The position numbers and the translations under genes were made by a program. A stretch of DNA of 64,000 bases from Candidatus Moanabacter tarae (GTDB lineage Bacteria; Verrucomicrobiota; Verrucomicrobiia; Opitutales; UBA2987), in assembly GCA_003226295.1 (NCBI GenBank), contig CP029803.1, positions 2,361,001 through 2,425,000 on the forward strand. Direction: 5' to 3'. Below, in pieces: positions 1 through 9,462 of the stretch; position 1 is the stretch's first letter, and every line of letters begins with the position of its first letter. The notes beneath the pieces were generated by a model. It worked only from the letters and a program-made list of their open reading frames with translations. It was not told where the DNA came from and ran no database searches.

Positions 1-248
1 GCAATCTCCGTTGCTTTACGGCTCTCGTAGTTTGTGAAGAAAACAAAGCCGTTTTGGTTGAAATCCTTGAGCAAAACGGTGCGAGAAGACGGTCTTCCCC
101 TGCTGGAAACAGTAGCGAGAGTCATTGCCGTGGGATCGAGGATTTCCGATTCCCCTGCCTCCTTATACCATTGCTCAAACTGGAGGAAGGGATTCGCGTT
201 AAGATCAACCCTTCTTAACGCGGAGGCTGTATTGTCATGGAGGCTCAT
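1..248 (-). CDS. pdxH: Pyridoxamine 5'-phosphate oxidase, N-terminal part (cut by window edge)
   Basis: FMN-dependent oxidase that makes pyridoxal 5'-phosphate from pyridoxamine or pyridoxine phosphate, the last step of B6 salvage and synthesis. The minus strand is open from an ATG at 246-248 to the window edge, giving 82 codons. The translation begins [15 protein letters not shown] and carries the family's early blocks: [13 protein letters not shown], then [23 protein letters not shown], of which I cite the parts TAMTLATV and [10 protein letters not shown], then [13 protein letters not shown]. These are the FMN- and phosphate-binding strands of PdxH in the right order and spacing. The C-terminal half, including the usual C-terminal R-x-x-P-type motif, lies outside the window. 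The gene sits about 60 nt downstream of the MDR oxidoreductase gene on the same strand, so the two may be cotranscribed. Family assignment is firm from these motifs. Confidence 0.9.
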   Translation of the reverse strand, partial: MSLHDNTASALRRVDLNANPFLQFEQWYKEAGESEILDPTAMTLATVSSRGRPSSRTVLLKDFNQNGFVFFTNYESRKATEI

Positions 249-267
249 CCTATTCGCAGTTGGTCTT

Positions 268-297
268 GTTACTCTATTGTCTTAAATAGGGAGTAAC
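268..297. repeat. Imperfect inverted repeat between MDR gene and pdxH
   Basis: GTTACTC at 268-274 is matched by GAGTAAC at 291-297, and inside it TATT (275-278) faces AATA (285-288) with a two-base offset. It lies in the gap between the MDR stop codon and the pdxH start. There is no T-run on either side, so it is a weak terminator or an mRNA hairpin at best. Confidence 0.3.
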
Positions 298-308
298 GGT
301 TATGGAGT

Positions 309-1265
309 TCAGTCCCACTCCAAGATCACTCCTAATGCTTCTTGCGGTTTTTGATAGAGGAGGTGGTAGGCTTCGGGCGTTTGCCTCCATGGGAGACGAT
401 GGGTGATCAATTCTGAAGTTCGCAACCGTCCGTCGATAAGCATTTGGGCTGCTTGAGGTAGGCATTCCTCTCTTGGCTGGTCGATACGGATTCCGGCAAT
501 GAGGAGTTTGTTCATAAAATTATCTCCATGGAGAGGAAGCGGGGCTCCTTGGTATTTCGAGATAAGGTGGATCACTCCATTGGAGGCCAGCATTTCTTGT
601 GCTTGTTCAAAGGACTTAATCCCGGCGTCTCCACCTACACACTCAATCACGACATCTGCCCCTTTCCCCTCGGTAAGCTCAAGCACCGCAGTTATCGGAT
701 CTTTTTCCGAGAGGTCGATGACTACATCAACTCCAAGCTTCTTCGAGACCGAGCAGCGCAGAGGGTGGGAGTCAACCGCAATTATTCGACCTGGGGTGCG
801 TGCCCTTAAAGCTTGGGCGCACAGGGCGCCAACCAGTCCCTGTCCGAGTACAACGACTGTTTCACCAGGTTCTATCGGGGTAGAGCGCATCCACATCACA
901 GCGCTGGTAGCGAGGGGAAGAAAAGTTGCTGCTTCGTAGCTCAGCTGATCGGGAAGAGGGAAGAGTCGCCAACTCTTTTCCTCGGCGACGACAAATTGAG
1001 CGTGTGGGGCTGTTACCTCAACGCGCTGACCTACGGAATAAGATTGAACTTGATCACCTATTTCTATCACTTCGCCGGCATCCGAGTAGCCCATAATATC
1101 GGGACTTACTGCTTCATCGAGGATATAGCGGCGGAAGAGTTCAGACCCCCGGCTGATCAAACTCCGTTTGACTTCAACAAGTACTTGGGTTGGACCCGGT
1201 TTGGGATCCGCGACTTCAATCATACGAACATTGCCGAATCCTTCGAGTTTCTCGAGTTGCTTCAT
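309..1265 (-). CDS. Medium-chain dehydrogenase/reductase (MDR), zinc-independent type
   Basis: A 318-residue NAD(P)-dependent oxidoreductase of the MDR superfamily. The N-terminal GroES-like fold spans about residues 1-130 and the Rossmann domain about 130-280, with the nucleotide loop VVVLGQGLVGALCAQ. The usual catalytic-zinc cysteine region reads SLISRGSELFRRY, with no Cys, and the structural-zinc lobe with its four cysteines is missing. It therefore belongs with zinc-free members (quinone-reductase or BchC-like dehydrogenases), not classical alcohol dehydrogenases. I chose the ATG at 1263-1265 (MKQLEKLEGFGNVRM); an upstream in-frame start at 1337 would add 24 residues that do not look like an MDR N-terminus. 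Substrate cannot be told. It is followed by pdxH on the same strand. Confidence 0.8.
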   Translation of the reverse strand: MKQLEKLEGFGNVRMIEVADPKPGPTQVLVEVKRSLISRGSELFRRYILDEAVSPDIMGYSDAGEVIEIGDQVQSYSVGQRVEVTAPHAQFVVAEEKSWRLFPLPDQLSYEAATFLPLATSAVMWMRSTPIEPGETVVVLGQGLVGALCAQALRARTPGRIIAVDSHPLRCSVSKKLGVDVVIDLSEKDPITAVLELTEGKGADVVIECVGGDAGIKSFEQAQEMLASNGVIHLISKYQGAPLPLHGDNFMNKLLIAGIRIDQPREECLPQAAQMLIDGRLRTSELITHRLPWRQTPEAYHLLYQKPQEALGVILEWD

Positions 1266-1415
1266 TTCCCTTTTAGTACTATCTTTTCCCTGTCCTCGAT
1301 CAGGAACTGCGGACCCGTTCCCTCCATAGTTGAGCAAGATGATTTTTTAAAGGTGCCCAAGCTCAAAATACTTGATATTACCTAATCACTTTTCCCAGAA
1401 AATAGAAGAAAGCAA

Positions 1416-1442
1416 CCGGTTGCCCCTCGGGGAGACAACCGG
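1416..1442 (-). terminator. Intrinsic terminator downstream of the DUF5069 gene
   Basis: Read on the minus strand, the stem CCGGTTG / CAACCGG (1436-1442 with 1416-1422) encloses a second stem CCCC-GA-GGGG (1423-1432). It is followed by a T-rich tail (TTGCTTTCTTCTATTTTC, down to about 1396). It lies 34 nt past the stop of the gene at 1476-1916. Stem, loop and T-rich tail fit a Rho-independent terminator. Confidence 0.75.
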
Positions 1443-1475
1443 CTCTATCATCACTTTAAAATCCGAATTAAAAAA

Positions 1476-1916
1476 TTAGGCTATATTCTCCTTATGGAAT
1501 TCAGCCCAGTCTTCGAGATTGTTTAGATTCACCGCATCTTTAACAGATCCGTCATCCGAGCGACCTGCGAGATCACAAATCCCAGCCCGAGTATCGTCGT
1601 CGTGATTATATCCAACGATCGCGTCATTCAACTCCTGTACTGCGTTCTGATCAAGAGAGCCTCCTTTCTGGCATAGGATCCAGCTCTCCATTTGGCAGTA
1701 GCTTGGCTTATTCTCGTTCATGTAAGAGAGAAATTCTTCTTTGTCGATCCCGAGACCATCGAGGACCATTTGATCGAAACCTGCCCCAACCGCAGGATAT
1801 TCGTCATTCAATTGTCCGGTAGAATCGAGTGAGACCTTTAGCCAAAGTCTAGGAAGGTGCAGGACACCTAATGGTCCGGCTGCACCAGAACTGATCATGG
1901 GAATGAATTTTGACAT
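1476..1916 (-). CDS. DUF5069-type small protein of unknown function
   Basis: A 146-residue soluble protein with no signal peptide. The N-terminus, with GPLGVLHLPRLWLKVSLDSTG, matches my memory of DUF5069 proteins, which are common in Verrucomicrobia and related phyla; the key part is LGVLHLPRLWLK at about residues 17-28. The middle is acidic and helical (IDKEEFLSYMNENKP), and the C-terminal half has conserved-looking VGYNHDDDTRAGICDLAG. No catalytic motif is recognised and no function is known to me. The start is an ATG at 1914-1916. It is a single-gene unit ended by the terminator at 1416-1442. Confidence 0.7.
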   Translation of the reverse strand: MSKFIPMISSGAAGPLGVLHLPRLWLKVSLDSTGQLNDEYPAVGAGFDQMVLDGLGIDKEEFLSYMNENKPSYCQMESWILCQKGGSLDQNAVQELNDAIVGYNHDDDTRAGICDLAGRSDDGSVKDAVNLNNLEDWAEFHKENIA

Positions 1917-2202
1917 CGTCTATTCCTTTTTTGAATTGGTTTTGAAGTCCAGCTCCACCACACTAAACGCCCTATGGCAGAGGCGGAGCAATCTACTTAG
2001 AAAGAGCGTCCAGGATCAACAAAATTTTGTCGACCTTTATCTACACTACTTTGCATTTGTTTCTAAATGTCATTCCTTATTAAAATAGGTTAACCGATCG
2101 GGAGTCGTCTATTCTGTAAAATAAACGACTAATCCGGATAAATCATACAAATCGCGATAGAGGATTTGCGGGTTAGCCAAGTGCAGTTTCCGAATATGAG
2201 CG
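1917..2202. other. Intergenic stretch with an imperfect hairpin
   Basis: No gene seen. AGTCGT (2103-2108) pairs with ACGACT (2125-2130), and TATT (2110-2113) with AATA (2120-2123), with one C/A mismatch between and a six-base loop. It lies 73 nt past the stop of the yyaL-type gene (minus strand) and could end its transcript, although no T-run follows. The promoter of the DUF5069 gene must lie here; I could not pick one with confidence. Confidence 0.3.
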
Positions 2203-4209
2203 CTAAAAGCAGAGATGATTCACTATCTCCCCAAGGTCATCCGTTGGGTCGAGGCACTGGGTTCCGATACACAATTGATAGATAGCAGGCTGATGCTTAT
2301 CCGACCGGAGGAGAAAGGTGCGGCGCCAGGGTCTCTGGCTCAGCTCATCCTGAAGAGCGTCGATATTGCCAGTTCCCTTGATCTTGATAGTCGCAACACC
2401 AATCGCATCAGAGACTAGCCCAGCTAAAGCGTACGGGACCCCATTTGGAACCTTCTGTGCCAAGGCAGAATAGCTCCGGCTCAGTGAGATAAGTTTCTCT
2501 ATGTATTGTGAATCGTTCGTGAGAGCATAAAGACTGGAAAGACAATGGACTAGACTAGATGTCCCGGAAGGGATAGCATTATCCCACCAGTCAATTTTGC
2601 GGGTTGCCAGTTTTTCGTGATCGTCGCTCGTGAAGAAAAAATTGTTGGATTCCCCATCCTTAAAGTGTGCTATTGTTGATGCGATTATGTAGCATGCCCG
2701 ATCGATGTAGACTTTACTAGCTCCCGGATGGACCCATTCTGCTTTTGAGGCAATGCTGAGAAGCGCTTCACTATAGAATACATAATCATTCAGATAGCCA
2801 TTGAATCGAGTTTCGCCTTCGTTATGGACGGCGTAAAACCGACACTTATCAAATCGCATCACTTCCCATATCCAGTCGGCAGCTTTTTTCGCAATTTCGA
2901 ACCATTGAGGCTGGTTGAGGTAAAAACCAGCTTCCGAAAGTCCCCGTATGGCGAGACTGTTCCAGGAAGTGAGTTGCTTCTTATCCTTGGCTGGGGGAGG
3001 TCTCTGGTATCGAGCCGCAAGCAGCTTCTCACGAAAATATCGAAGCTTCTCCCGTTCTTCTAATGTGGCTACCGGAAGGACTGGGTTTGACTTCCCCTCT
3101 TCAAAGTTTCCTTTTTCTGAGATCCCATAGAATTGGCAAAATTTGCTGCCTTCTTTCTTCCCAAGAATCTCTTCCAATTCCCTGGGAGTCCAAACATAGT
3201 ACTTGCCCTCAATCCCTTCACTTTCTGAGTCGAGGGATGAGTAGAAGCCTCCATCCGGAGACCTCATATCTCTTTCCAGCCAAGCTACCGTTTCTTCGAT
3301 TACACAGCGATAAAGCGGGTCTCTATATCGTAAATAAGCTTTGGTGTAGATATCAAGGAGAAGGCCGTTATCATAAAGCATTTTCTCGAAGTGAGGAATG
3401 ACCCAGAAGGCATCGGTACTATAACGAGCGAATCCTCCACCGATCTGATCGTAGATTCCACCTCGAGCCATGGCCGTTAGGGTCGACTTGACGGTCTGGT
3501 CAATTTTGTTTCCCAGCTTTTGATGTTTGAAATTGATGGTCGCACTTCCGCGTAACTCGAGAAGAAAGCTTAGAGTCATCGAGGAAGGAAATTTTGGAGC
3601 GTCACCGAACCCCCCATACTTTTCGTCATGCTGTCCTACGATCGTTTGAGCTGCCTCAATTATTGAGGTTGTATTAATCGGCTCCTCTGAAGCCTCAACC
3701 GGCTGATTGCTGGCGGTGAGATTCCCGACGATAGCCCGAGCATTTTGTTCTAGCTCGTTTCGATTGCGTTGGAAGTAATCCGCTACTCTGATGAGGAGTT
3801 GGGGCCAAGGAATAATTCCGCTACCACGGTCATCCGGGGGGAAATAGGTACCACCGGTAAAAGGGCGACCATCTGGTAAACAGAATACATTAAGAGGCCA
3901 TCCTCCATTTCCGTTCAACATTTGGACCGCCTCCATATAAATTTGGTCGATGTCAGGCCGTTCTTCTCGATCCACTTTGATACATATGAAATGCTCGTTC
4001 ATGAGCTGAGAAATGTAATCGTTCTCGAAGCACTCGTGAGCCATAACATGACACCAATGACAAGAGCTGTAGCCTATAGAGACGAGTATCGGTTTCCCAT
4101 TTTCTTTAGCACGCAGGAGAGCTTCTTGGCCCCATGGGTACCAATCAACAGGGTTATCCCCGTGCTGTTGGAGGTATAGACTCTTTTCTTCTGCAAGACG
4201 ATTTGGCAT
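2203..4209 (-). CDS. yyaL: YyaL/SSP411-type thioredoxin-domain protein (DUF255)
   Basis: A 668-residue member of the DUF255/YyaL (spermatogenesis-associated protein 20) family. The N-terminal thioredoxin-like domain (about residues 1-165) has the family start [21 protein letters not shown] and an active-site CHWC at about residues 50-53 ([11 protein letters not shown]-like; here [14 protein letters not shown]). The metal/ligand-like blocks [12 protein letters not shown] and [24 protein letters not shown] follow. The rest is an (alpha/alpha)6-barrel domain like that of N-acylglucosamine epimerases. Its biochemical role is not settled in bacteria. I start it at the ATG at 4209 (MPNRLAEEK); the reading frame extends to 4251, but the extra 14 residues have no family match. 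Divergent from mutL across 132 nt. Confidence 0.9.
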   Translation of the reverse strand: MPNRLAEEKSLYLQQHGDNPVDWYPWGQEALLRAKENGKPILVSIGYSSCHWCHVMAHECFENDYISQLMNEHFICIKVDREERPDIDQIYMEAVQMLNGNGGWPLNVFCLPDGRPFTGGTYFPPDDRGSGIIPWPQLLIRVADYFQRNRNELEQNARAIVGNLTASNQPVEASEEPINTTSIIEAAQTIVGQHDEKYGGFGDAPKFPSSMTLSFLLELRGSATINFKHQKLGNKIDQTVKSTLTAMARGGIYDQIGGGFARYSTDAFWVIPHFEKMLYDNGLLLDIYTKAYLRYRDPLYRCVIEETVAWLERDMRSPDGGFYSSLDSESEGIEGKYYVWTPRELEEILGKKEGSKFCQFYGISEKGNFEEGKSNPVLPVATLEEREKLRYFREKLLAARYQRPPPAKDKKQLTSWNSLAIRGLSEAGFYLNQPQWFEIAKKAADWIWEVMRFDKCRFYAVHNEGETRFNGYLNDYVFYSEALLSIASKAEWVHPGASKVYIDRACYIIASTIAHFKDGESNNFFFTSDDHEKLATRKIDWWDNAIPSGTSSLVHCLSSLYALTNDSQYIEKLISLSRSYSALAQKVPNGVPYALAGLVSDAIGVATIKIKGTGNIDALQDELSQRPWRRTFLLRSDKHQPAIYQLCIGTQCLDPTDDLGEIVNHLCF

Positions 4210-4341
4210 CGGAATGCGCAGCGAGCATGTCGCGTAGAGGGACAATAGCAATCGAAAGCGAACTTTTTCCTAGTCTCATTCCCCCAGATGAACGTTGAAG
4301 ATTGCAAAGTTGATTCCCTCAATTCAGAAATTCTAGAAGCG

Positions 4342-6126
4342 ATGCCTGAGATTCGAATATTATCGGATCGAGTAGCGAATCAGATTGCGGCTGGGGAAGT
4401 GGTCGAGCGGCCTGTAGCTGTAGTCAAAGAGCTGGTGGAAAACAGTCTTGATGCCGGTGCCACACGGGTTGAGATTGAGTTTCGTGCCGGCGGGAAGAGC
4501 TATATTCGAGTAGAAGACAACGGGGGTGGCATGAGTCCGGACGAAAGTTTGCTTGCATTGGAAAGACATGCCACCAGCAAAATCCGAGAAGCTAGCGATC
4601 TGTTAGCAATCGGCACTTTCGGATTTCGCGGAGAGGCCCTTCCCTCAATCGCAGGCGTCTCACGGTTTTCGATAAGAACACGAAAAGCGGGATGGGATCA
4701 CGGAACAGAGATTCTTATCAACGGCGGTAGATTTATCCACCGTAAGGATTGTGGTATGCCGGTTGGAACTCGAATTGAGGTTGCGAATCTTTTCAATTCG
4801 GTTCCGGCTCGAAGGAAATTCCTCAAGACGGATAATACAGAAGCTGGGCATATCGTTCATATTGCCCGACTCTATGCTGTAGCACATCCGGAGATAGCCT
4901 TCACTCTTCTGGAAAATGACAAGAAGATTTTTCAATCTCCTGTCACCGAGGATTTCGAAGTTCGTGTGGCAGAGGTTTTTGGACGACAGTTGGCAGACAA
5001 CCTGATTGATCTTCGCGTTGAAACGGATGGATTTTGCCTGCGAGGATTAATTGGAAAACCCGGGGTGGGGCGATCCACTCGCCAGGAACTTATTACCTTT
5101 GTAAATCAACGCTTGGTCAACAGTCGAACGCTTAATCTCGCACTGATTGAAGCTTACCACACCTTTATTCCCAAGGGGCGTTATCCCATAACTTTTCTTT
5201 TTCTCGACATGGATCCCAGTACTGTCGATGTGAATGTGCATCCGGCCAAGAAAGAGGTTCGATTTCGCGAGGAGGGACGGATCCGCCAGTTCGTCATAGG
5301 CGAGGTATTATCACGGCTTCGGGAAATTGCCGGTAGAGGTTCGGAAACGGCCATTAGTTCAGAAGAACGTATCCTTCCCAGAGATTCCCTTCGACCCATA
5401 AACCCTGATTCTCAGGCGGTTTCATCACTAGACGACACTACGCTCCCTGTAATTGGCACTGACGAACCTCCCCGATTAGATAAAGAAATTCAAGCATCTT
5501 CATTGGAAACAGCAGTGTCCAGCAAGACTGACGGTGTCCCTTCCTCGTCTCCTTGGAGATACTTAGGATTGGCTCATGGTGTTTGCGCTATTTACGAGAC
5601 GGATGCGGGCATCGTAATCCTCAATTACAGGGCAGCAATTGAGCGAATTCGTTTCGAGGAGATTTTCGAGGGACTTAGAGATAAGGAGATCATGAAACAG
5701 CAACTACTTTTTCCTGCACATTTGGAGCTGGATTCAGTTCTCGCTGCAACTCTGGAAGAGAATCTTTCATTTTTTGCCGATGCTGGATTCAATATCGAAC
5801 CTTTTGGTAGAAACTTTTATCGAGTCGAGGCCCTGCCTGATTGGCTTAAACCGTCGGAGGCAGAGGATCTCCTGCGGGACCTGTTGGGCTTGATTCAAGA
5901 AAGAGGCCTCAATCCAGTCAATCGTGAGTTTCTACATGAAGAGTTAGCCCGGCGGGCCTCATTTTTGCCCGTTAAGGTTGATCCGAAACCTTCTCGAGAG
6001 GAGATAGAGGCCCTTCCCGTTCGGCTTCTTGTCTGTCAAAATCCCTTGACCGATACCAGTGGCAACCCCACTTTCTTGGAACTCTCTCGAGCTGATCTAG
6101 AGAGAAGGTTAAAGGGTGCTTTCTGA
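4342..6126 (+). CDS. mutL: DNA mismatch repair protein MutL (endonuclease motif lost)
   Basis: A 594-residue MutL. The GHKL ATPase half is complete: NQIAAGEVVERP, ENSLDAGAT, DNGGGM, ATSKI and GFRGEAL, followed by the transducer domain with VNVHPAKKEVRF. A low-complexity linker (about residues 335-400) leads to the C-terminal dimerisation domain. There the usual DQHAxxERxxxE endonuclease motif reads NYRAAIERIRFE (from base 5623), and the terminal CPHGRP zinc/motif block reads CQNPLTDTSGNPT. The nicking activity found in MutL of most bacteria without MutH is therefore probably lost. I chose the ATG at 4342 (MPEIRILSDRVANQI), the classic family start; an in-frame ATG at 4288 is also possible. 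It appears to be transcribed alone. Confidence 0.93.
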   Translation: MPEIRILSDRVANQIAAGEVVERPVAVVKELVENSLDAGATRVEIEFRAGGKSYIRVEDNGGGMSPDESLLALERHATSKIREASDLLAIGTFGFRGEALPSIAGVSRFSIRTRKAGWDHGTEILINGGRFIHRKDCGMPVGTRIEVANLFNSVPARRKFLKTDNTEAGHIVHIARLYAVAHPEIAFTLLENDKKIFQSPVTEDFEVRVAEVFGRQLADNLIDLRVETDGFCLRGLIGKPGVGRSTRQELITFVNQRLVNSRTLNLALIEAYHTFIPKGRYPITFLFLDMDPSTVDVNVHPAKKEVRFREEGRIRQFVIGEVLSRLREIAGRGSETAISSEERILPRDSLRPINPDSQAVSSLDDTTLPVIGTDEPPRLDKEIQASSLETAVSSKTDGVPSSSPWRYLGLAHGVCAIYETDAGIVILNYRAAIERIRFEEIFEGLRDKEIMKQQLLFPAHLELDSVLAATLEENLSFFADAGFNIEPFGRNFYRVEALPDWLKPSEAEDLLRDLLGLIQERGLNPVNREFLHEELARRASFLPVKVDPKPSREEIEALPVRLLVCQNPLTDTSGNPTFLELSRADLERRLKGAF

Positions 6127-6633
6127 CCTTCAGATCTAATTGCTATGCGGTTTCGGGCTTAACAGGGAAAGGGCTTGCTATTATTTTTTAGCTCGGGAAT
6201 CTGACGATCCCTGGGTTAGCCAGTGACAACGCGTAGAGAATTAGACTATTCAGATTGCTTAAATCTTATTACTTGAAAGCAATGCTAGCTCTTGTTTTTC
6301 TGATTACGTCTCCCTTCTTTTATTGTTTTGCCCGCTTTCCCATTGCAAGCCCTCGCGGCTCTGAGAATTTGCTGAATGGGGTGTCAAAGAGAAAGTGAAT
6401 AATGAGGTATATCACCAGTGTGGCCCTACTGCTAACAAGGCTACTGTTTTGAGTTCATCAGGATTCGAGTACGTTGCCTCCAAGCAGGAGAGGTATTCCA
6501 ATCCAATATCAATACCAAACCTGAGATTTTGATGTTCTCGCTTCCGAATTCCCAGGGACACTTATAAGTGAATCATTGTTGAAGATAATACGCTCGTGAA
6601 TTACTGCTGCATCAGCTAGATGTTCAGCCGAAG
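6127..6633. other. 507-base stretch without a recognisable gene
   Basis: Only short overlapping frames without family resemblance, in both strands. No tRNA fold, no strong terminator after mutL and no clear promoter could be found by eye. A small regulatory RNA or the promoter of the DUF3108 gene may lie here, but nothing in the sequence shows it. Confidence 0.4.
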
Positions 6634-7455
6634 ATGTTCGCAACTTTTTTAGTGGCGATTCTTTTCTCAGGCAAAGTAGCATTGGCCTCTGAATCATCGC
6701 AATCGCTTTCTCCCTTTTCCCCAGGAGAGAGGCTGACGTACAAGCTAAGTTGGGGTCCATTTGGTGTGGGAAGTGCGGTTTCAGAAGTGAAGGAGTTTCG
6801 GAATGTTGACGATGAATGCGCCTACAAGTTTGCTTTTTTCGTCAAGACTAACCCTTTTGGAGATTTATTCTACAAAGTGCGCAATAGGTACACCAGCCTT
6901 GCCGGACTGGGCCTAAAACGAGCCCTTGTTTATACAAGACGGGAGAATGAGCACAAGAAAAGCCGAAATGTTGACATTGTCTTCAACTGGCACACGCAGA
7001 GTGTTCAATACATTCGAGAAGGCGTGAGGCGTGATCCCGTGCCGTTACCCGAGTCAGCTCTCGACCCTCTATCCTCAATCTTCGCGGCCCGGTTGTTAGA
7101 GTTAAAAAAAGGTGCGAATTACTCAATGAATGTGACTGATGGTAAGTATGTGGAGAAAGTCAAAATCGAAGTCGGGAAAGAACGCCGGCATAGGAATAAG
7201 GCAGGTGATTTCAATGTCCAGATCGTTACCTTGGATTTTGGAATGATTGCGACTGCATTTGGGAAGAAAAAACGAGCTTTCGCCGAAGTTTGGGTATCAA
7301 ACGATCAGTACCGGGTTCCTGTTAGGATGCAAGGAAGAGCCATGTGGGGAACTTTCCGAGCAGAGCTAGTTGCTGTTAAACGTGACGCTCTACCTCAAAT
7401 CACATTTGCCCAAGCTGGCCACCCAAAGATGGGGTGCCCTGAAGTAACTGATTAG
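6634..7455 (+). CDS. DUF3108 exported protein
   Basis: A 273-residue protein that opens with a short signal peptide (MFATFLVAILFSGKVALASE, cleavage likely after about residue 19). The mature part has the hallmarks of DUF3108: FSPGERLTYKLSWGPFGVGSA, then TNPFGDLFYKVRNRYTSL. I cite the cores GERLTYKLSWG and FYKVRNRYTS. The C-terminal half is a beta-rich repeat (KVKIEVGKERRHRN, AEVWVSNDQYRVPVRM) typical of this periplasmic beta-barrel-like family. The function of DUF3108 is not established; members are exported and often stand alone. Start at ATG 6634. It runs towards the aldo/keto reductase gene. Confidence 0.78.
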   Translation: MFATFLVAILFSGKVALASESSQSLSPFSPGERLTYKLSWGPFGVGSAVSEVKEFRNVDDECAYKFAFFVKTNPFGDLFYKVRNRYTSLAGLGLKRALVYTRRENEHKKSRNVDIVFNWHTQSVQYIREGVRRDPVPLPESALDPLSSIFAARLLELKKGANYSMNVTDGKYVEKVKIEVGKERRHRNKAGDFNVQIVTLDFGMIATAFGKKKRAFAEVWVSNDQYRVPVRMQGRAMWGTFRAELVAVKRDALPQITFAQAGHPKMGCPEVTD

Positions 7456-7574
7456 CTGATCTTGGTATCTGGGATCTGACTATCGCATAAAGTTATTTAG
7501 AATCTTCAGTTAGTAACCTGATGGTGTCTATTCGAGTTGCGCCCCCAGTGTTAGTGGTGTGTGAAAAACCCATG

Positions 7575-8594
7575 CTAGGGGTACCAACGGAATAAATTGG
7601 TCTCATCTGGTAGTAACTCCTGAAGTCGATTGCTTATTGCTGTAACATCACTGAAGGCTTTTTCCGAAAACCGAGAGTTCAGGGCGGAAAAGTTTACTGC
7701 TGACTGCTCAGTGCTGCGAGATCCGATCACTGCTGTTGTAATTCCCGGCTGACGGAGATTCCACTGTATTGTCAGGTGGTGGAGGGGGAGTTCCAGGGGA
7801 AGAACTATTGCCTTCATCTCCTCTATCAATGGGTGGATCTTGGACCAGAGTTGTTGATCAAATAAAACATTGCGTGAGCGGACATCATCTTCTCGAAACC
7901 TAGGGTCCAGCGAAAACTTTCCGGTCAGAATTCCCTGCCCGATCGAGCTGTGGGTTACAACAGGTATCCCATGTTTCCTACAGTAAGGTAGGATATCCGC
8001 ATCCGGTTTTCTCCAGATGGGGTTGTATCCGATCTGACAGACGTCAATTTCTCCTACTTCGCGCAGCGATTCCATTTCTTCCAGAGAGAAATTGCTTACA
8101 CCAATGGCTCCGATCAGGCCCCTTTCTTTCTCACGTCCTAGTAACTCCATGTGGGGACGCATATCAACGCCTCTCTTTGGGTAGTGGAGATAATAGAGAT
8201 CAATCCTCTCCGTTTTCAAATTCGAAAGAGACTTATAAAGTGCGCGGACAATCGACCCAGGTTTCTTTCCTACACTTGCTTTAGAAGCGACGAATGCTTC
8301 GTCGTATTTATCTTTTAGGAACAATCCACAAAGTCTTTCCGAGTGGCCGCTTCCGTAGGCGATGGCCGTGTCCCAATGTCGCACTCCATGATCCCAAGCT
8401 TCTTTCATAGCTCCTAGCGAATCCCTGTCATCTTGGCTACCCCAATCATTTCCTGCGAATGCCCAACAGCCCAGTGCTAGCATCAGCGTCTTTTCCCCCT
8501 CCGATCCGATGCGAGTATAGGGAGGAAGGAAGATTTTGTTTGTTGAACTCAATGAAGCTGAAATCTCATTAATTTGCGGCCACTGCGACCGCAA
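7575..8594 (-). CDS. Aldo/keto reductase
   Basis: A 339-residue (alpha/beta)8-barrel NADPH-dependent carbonyl reductase of the AKR superfamily. The catalytic tetrad is visible: Asp75 and Tyr80 in HWDTAIAYGSGHSE, Lys105 in VASKASVG, and His137 in LYYLHYPK. GAIGVSNFSLEEM and AVIGSRSTEQ are the family's substrate-loop and cofactor-phosphate motifs. The N-terminal 30 residues are not conserved, so translation may begin further in (for example ATG at about 8483, MLALGCWAFAG), but PPYTRIGS before it resembles the usual AKR opening strand, so the longer form is kept. Substrate unknown. Same strand as the methyltransferase upstream (91 nt gap). Confidence 0.88.
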   Translation of the reverse strand: MRSQWPQINEISASLSSTNKIFLPPYTRIGSEGEKTLMLALGCWAFAGNDWGSQDDRDSLGAMKEAWDHGVRHWDTAIAYGSGHSERLCGLFLKDKYDEAFVASKASVGKKPGSIVRALYKSLSNLKTERIDLYYLHYPKRGVDMRPHMELLGREKERGLIGAIGVSNFSLEEMESLREVGEIDVCQIGYNPIWRKPDADILPYCRKHGIPVVTHSSIGQGILTGKFSLDPRFREDDVRSRNVLFDQQLWSKIHPLIEEMKAIVLPLELPLHHLTIQWNLRQPGITTAVIGSRSTEQSAVNFSALNSRFSEKAFSDVTAISNRLQELLPDETNLFRWYP

Positions 8595-8685
8595 GTTTAA
8601 GTGACAAACGCCTTGATGTTGGAAGTAAGATCAGATTTTCCCGAGAAAAATGCCATGTATAGGAATAGCAAAGTCCAACAGATTA

Positions 8686-9264
8686 CTACAGTTTTCGCAT
8701 CACCCGCATCTCTTCAAGATGTTCCCGCCCTTCATAGGCCTTTGTCGGCACCCACGCCTTGACAGTTTCAAATCGATCTCCGAACAACTGATCAATTTCT
8801 TTAGTAGAAACAGGGAAGGGTGGACCCTCCGGGTCTTCAATCTCCACAAAAAAAATGGCAAGGAAATAGCATCGTGTTTTCAGTAAAGAGTGAGTCCTTG
8901 TAACATAATCCCTCCGAAGTGATGGATCGAAGGCACAAAAGAAGGTGTGCTCGAAAATCCAGTCGAAGGTTTCAAAGTAATTAGCAGGAGGTTCGAAATA
9001 GTTCCCGAGCACGTATTTTTCCTTTCCAACCTGAGGGAAGCTGTGCGCTTGGTCCAAAGCACATTGAGAAAGATCGAATCCAATGGGAGTACAACCAGCA
9101 CGAGCTAGGAGGCGGACGTCATGACCTAACCCACAGCCGGGCACTAGGACCTTCCCCTTTACCTCATTCGAATCCAAGTATTCTGCAAGCGGGGGAGCAG
9201 GACCTCCCTTTTCCCAAGGAGTGTCTCCGATAACATATCTCGCATTCCAGTCCACAATGTTCAA
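8686..9264 (-). CDS. SAM-dependent methyltransferase, thiopurine methyltransferase (TPMT) family
   Basis: A 192-residue class I methyltransferase. It begins WNARYVIGDTPWEKGGPAPPL, the hallmark opening of the TPMT / methyl-halide-transferase (HOL) family; key parts are WNARY and TPWEKGGPAPPL. The SAM-binding motif I reads VLVPGCGLGHDVRLLA, and motif II includes GIDLS-like GFDLSQCALDQA. The block FDWIFEHTFFCAFDP matches the E-x-x-FFCA-DP motif of the family. Members methylate thiols, thiocyanate or halides; which substrate is used here cannot be read from sequence. Start is an ATG at 9264. About 200 nt separates it from the divergent ABC ATPase. Confidence 0.85.
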   Translation of the reverse strand: MNIVDWNARYVIGDTPWEKGGPAPPLAEYLDSNEVKGKVLVPGCGLGHDVRLLARAGCTPIGFDLSQCALDQAHSFPQVGKEKYVLGNYFEPPANYFETFDWIFEHTFFCAFDPSLRRDYVTRTHSLLKTRCYFLAIFFVEIEDPEGPPFPVSTKEIDQLFGDRFETVKAWVPTKAYEGREHLEEMRVMRKL

Positions 9265-9462
9265 TGCTTAGCGCCCTATCGGGGCAACCCCGAATTCAAA
9301 TATTGCCAACTTTATATATTCCACTTGGTAAGTTTTGTCGATATGGTTTGATAGTTAGGTCGAGGATGAGGAATGAAGTGTGGTGGGATACCCTAGCAGA
9401 TCAAGCGGGAATCTTTATTTGGCAGAACTCATATCACTGAGAAAGGAACAGATCGCTATACG

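Noticed and set aside
34-285. Plus-strand 83-codon frame at the left edge
   Set aside because: It is antisense to the pdxH coding sequence, which has clear family motifs on the minus strand.
8686-9264. Tellurite-resistance TehB methyltransferase
   Set aside because: The WNARY...TPWEKGGPAPPL opening and the HTFFCAFDP block fit TPMT/HOL proteins better.
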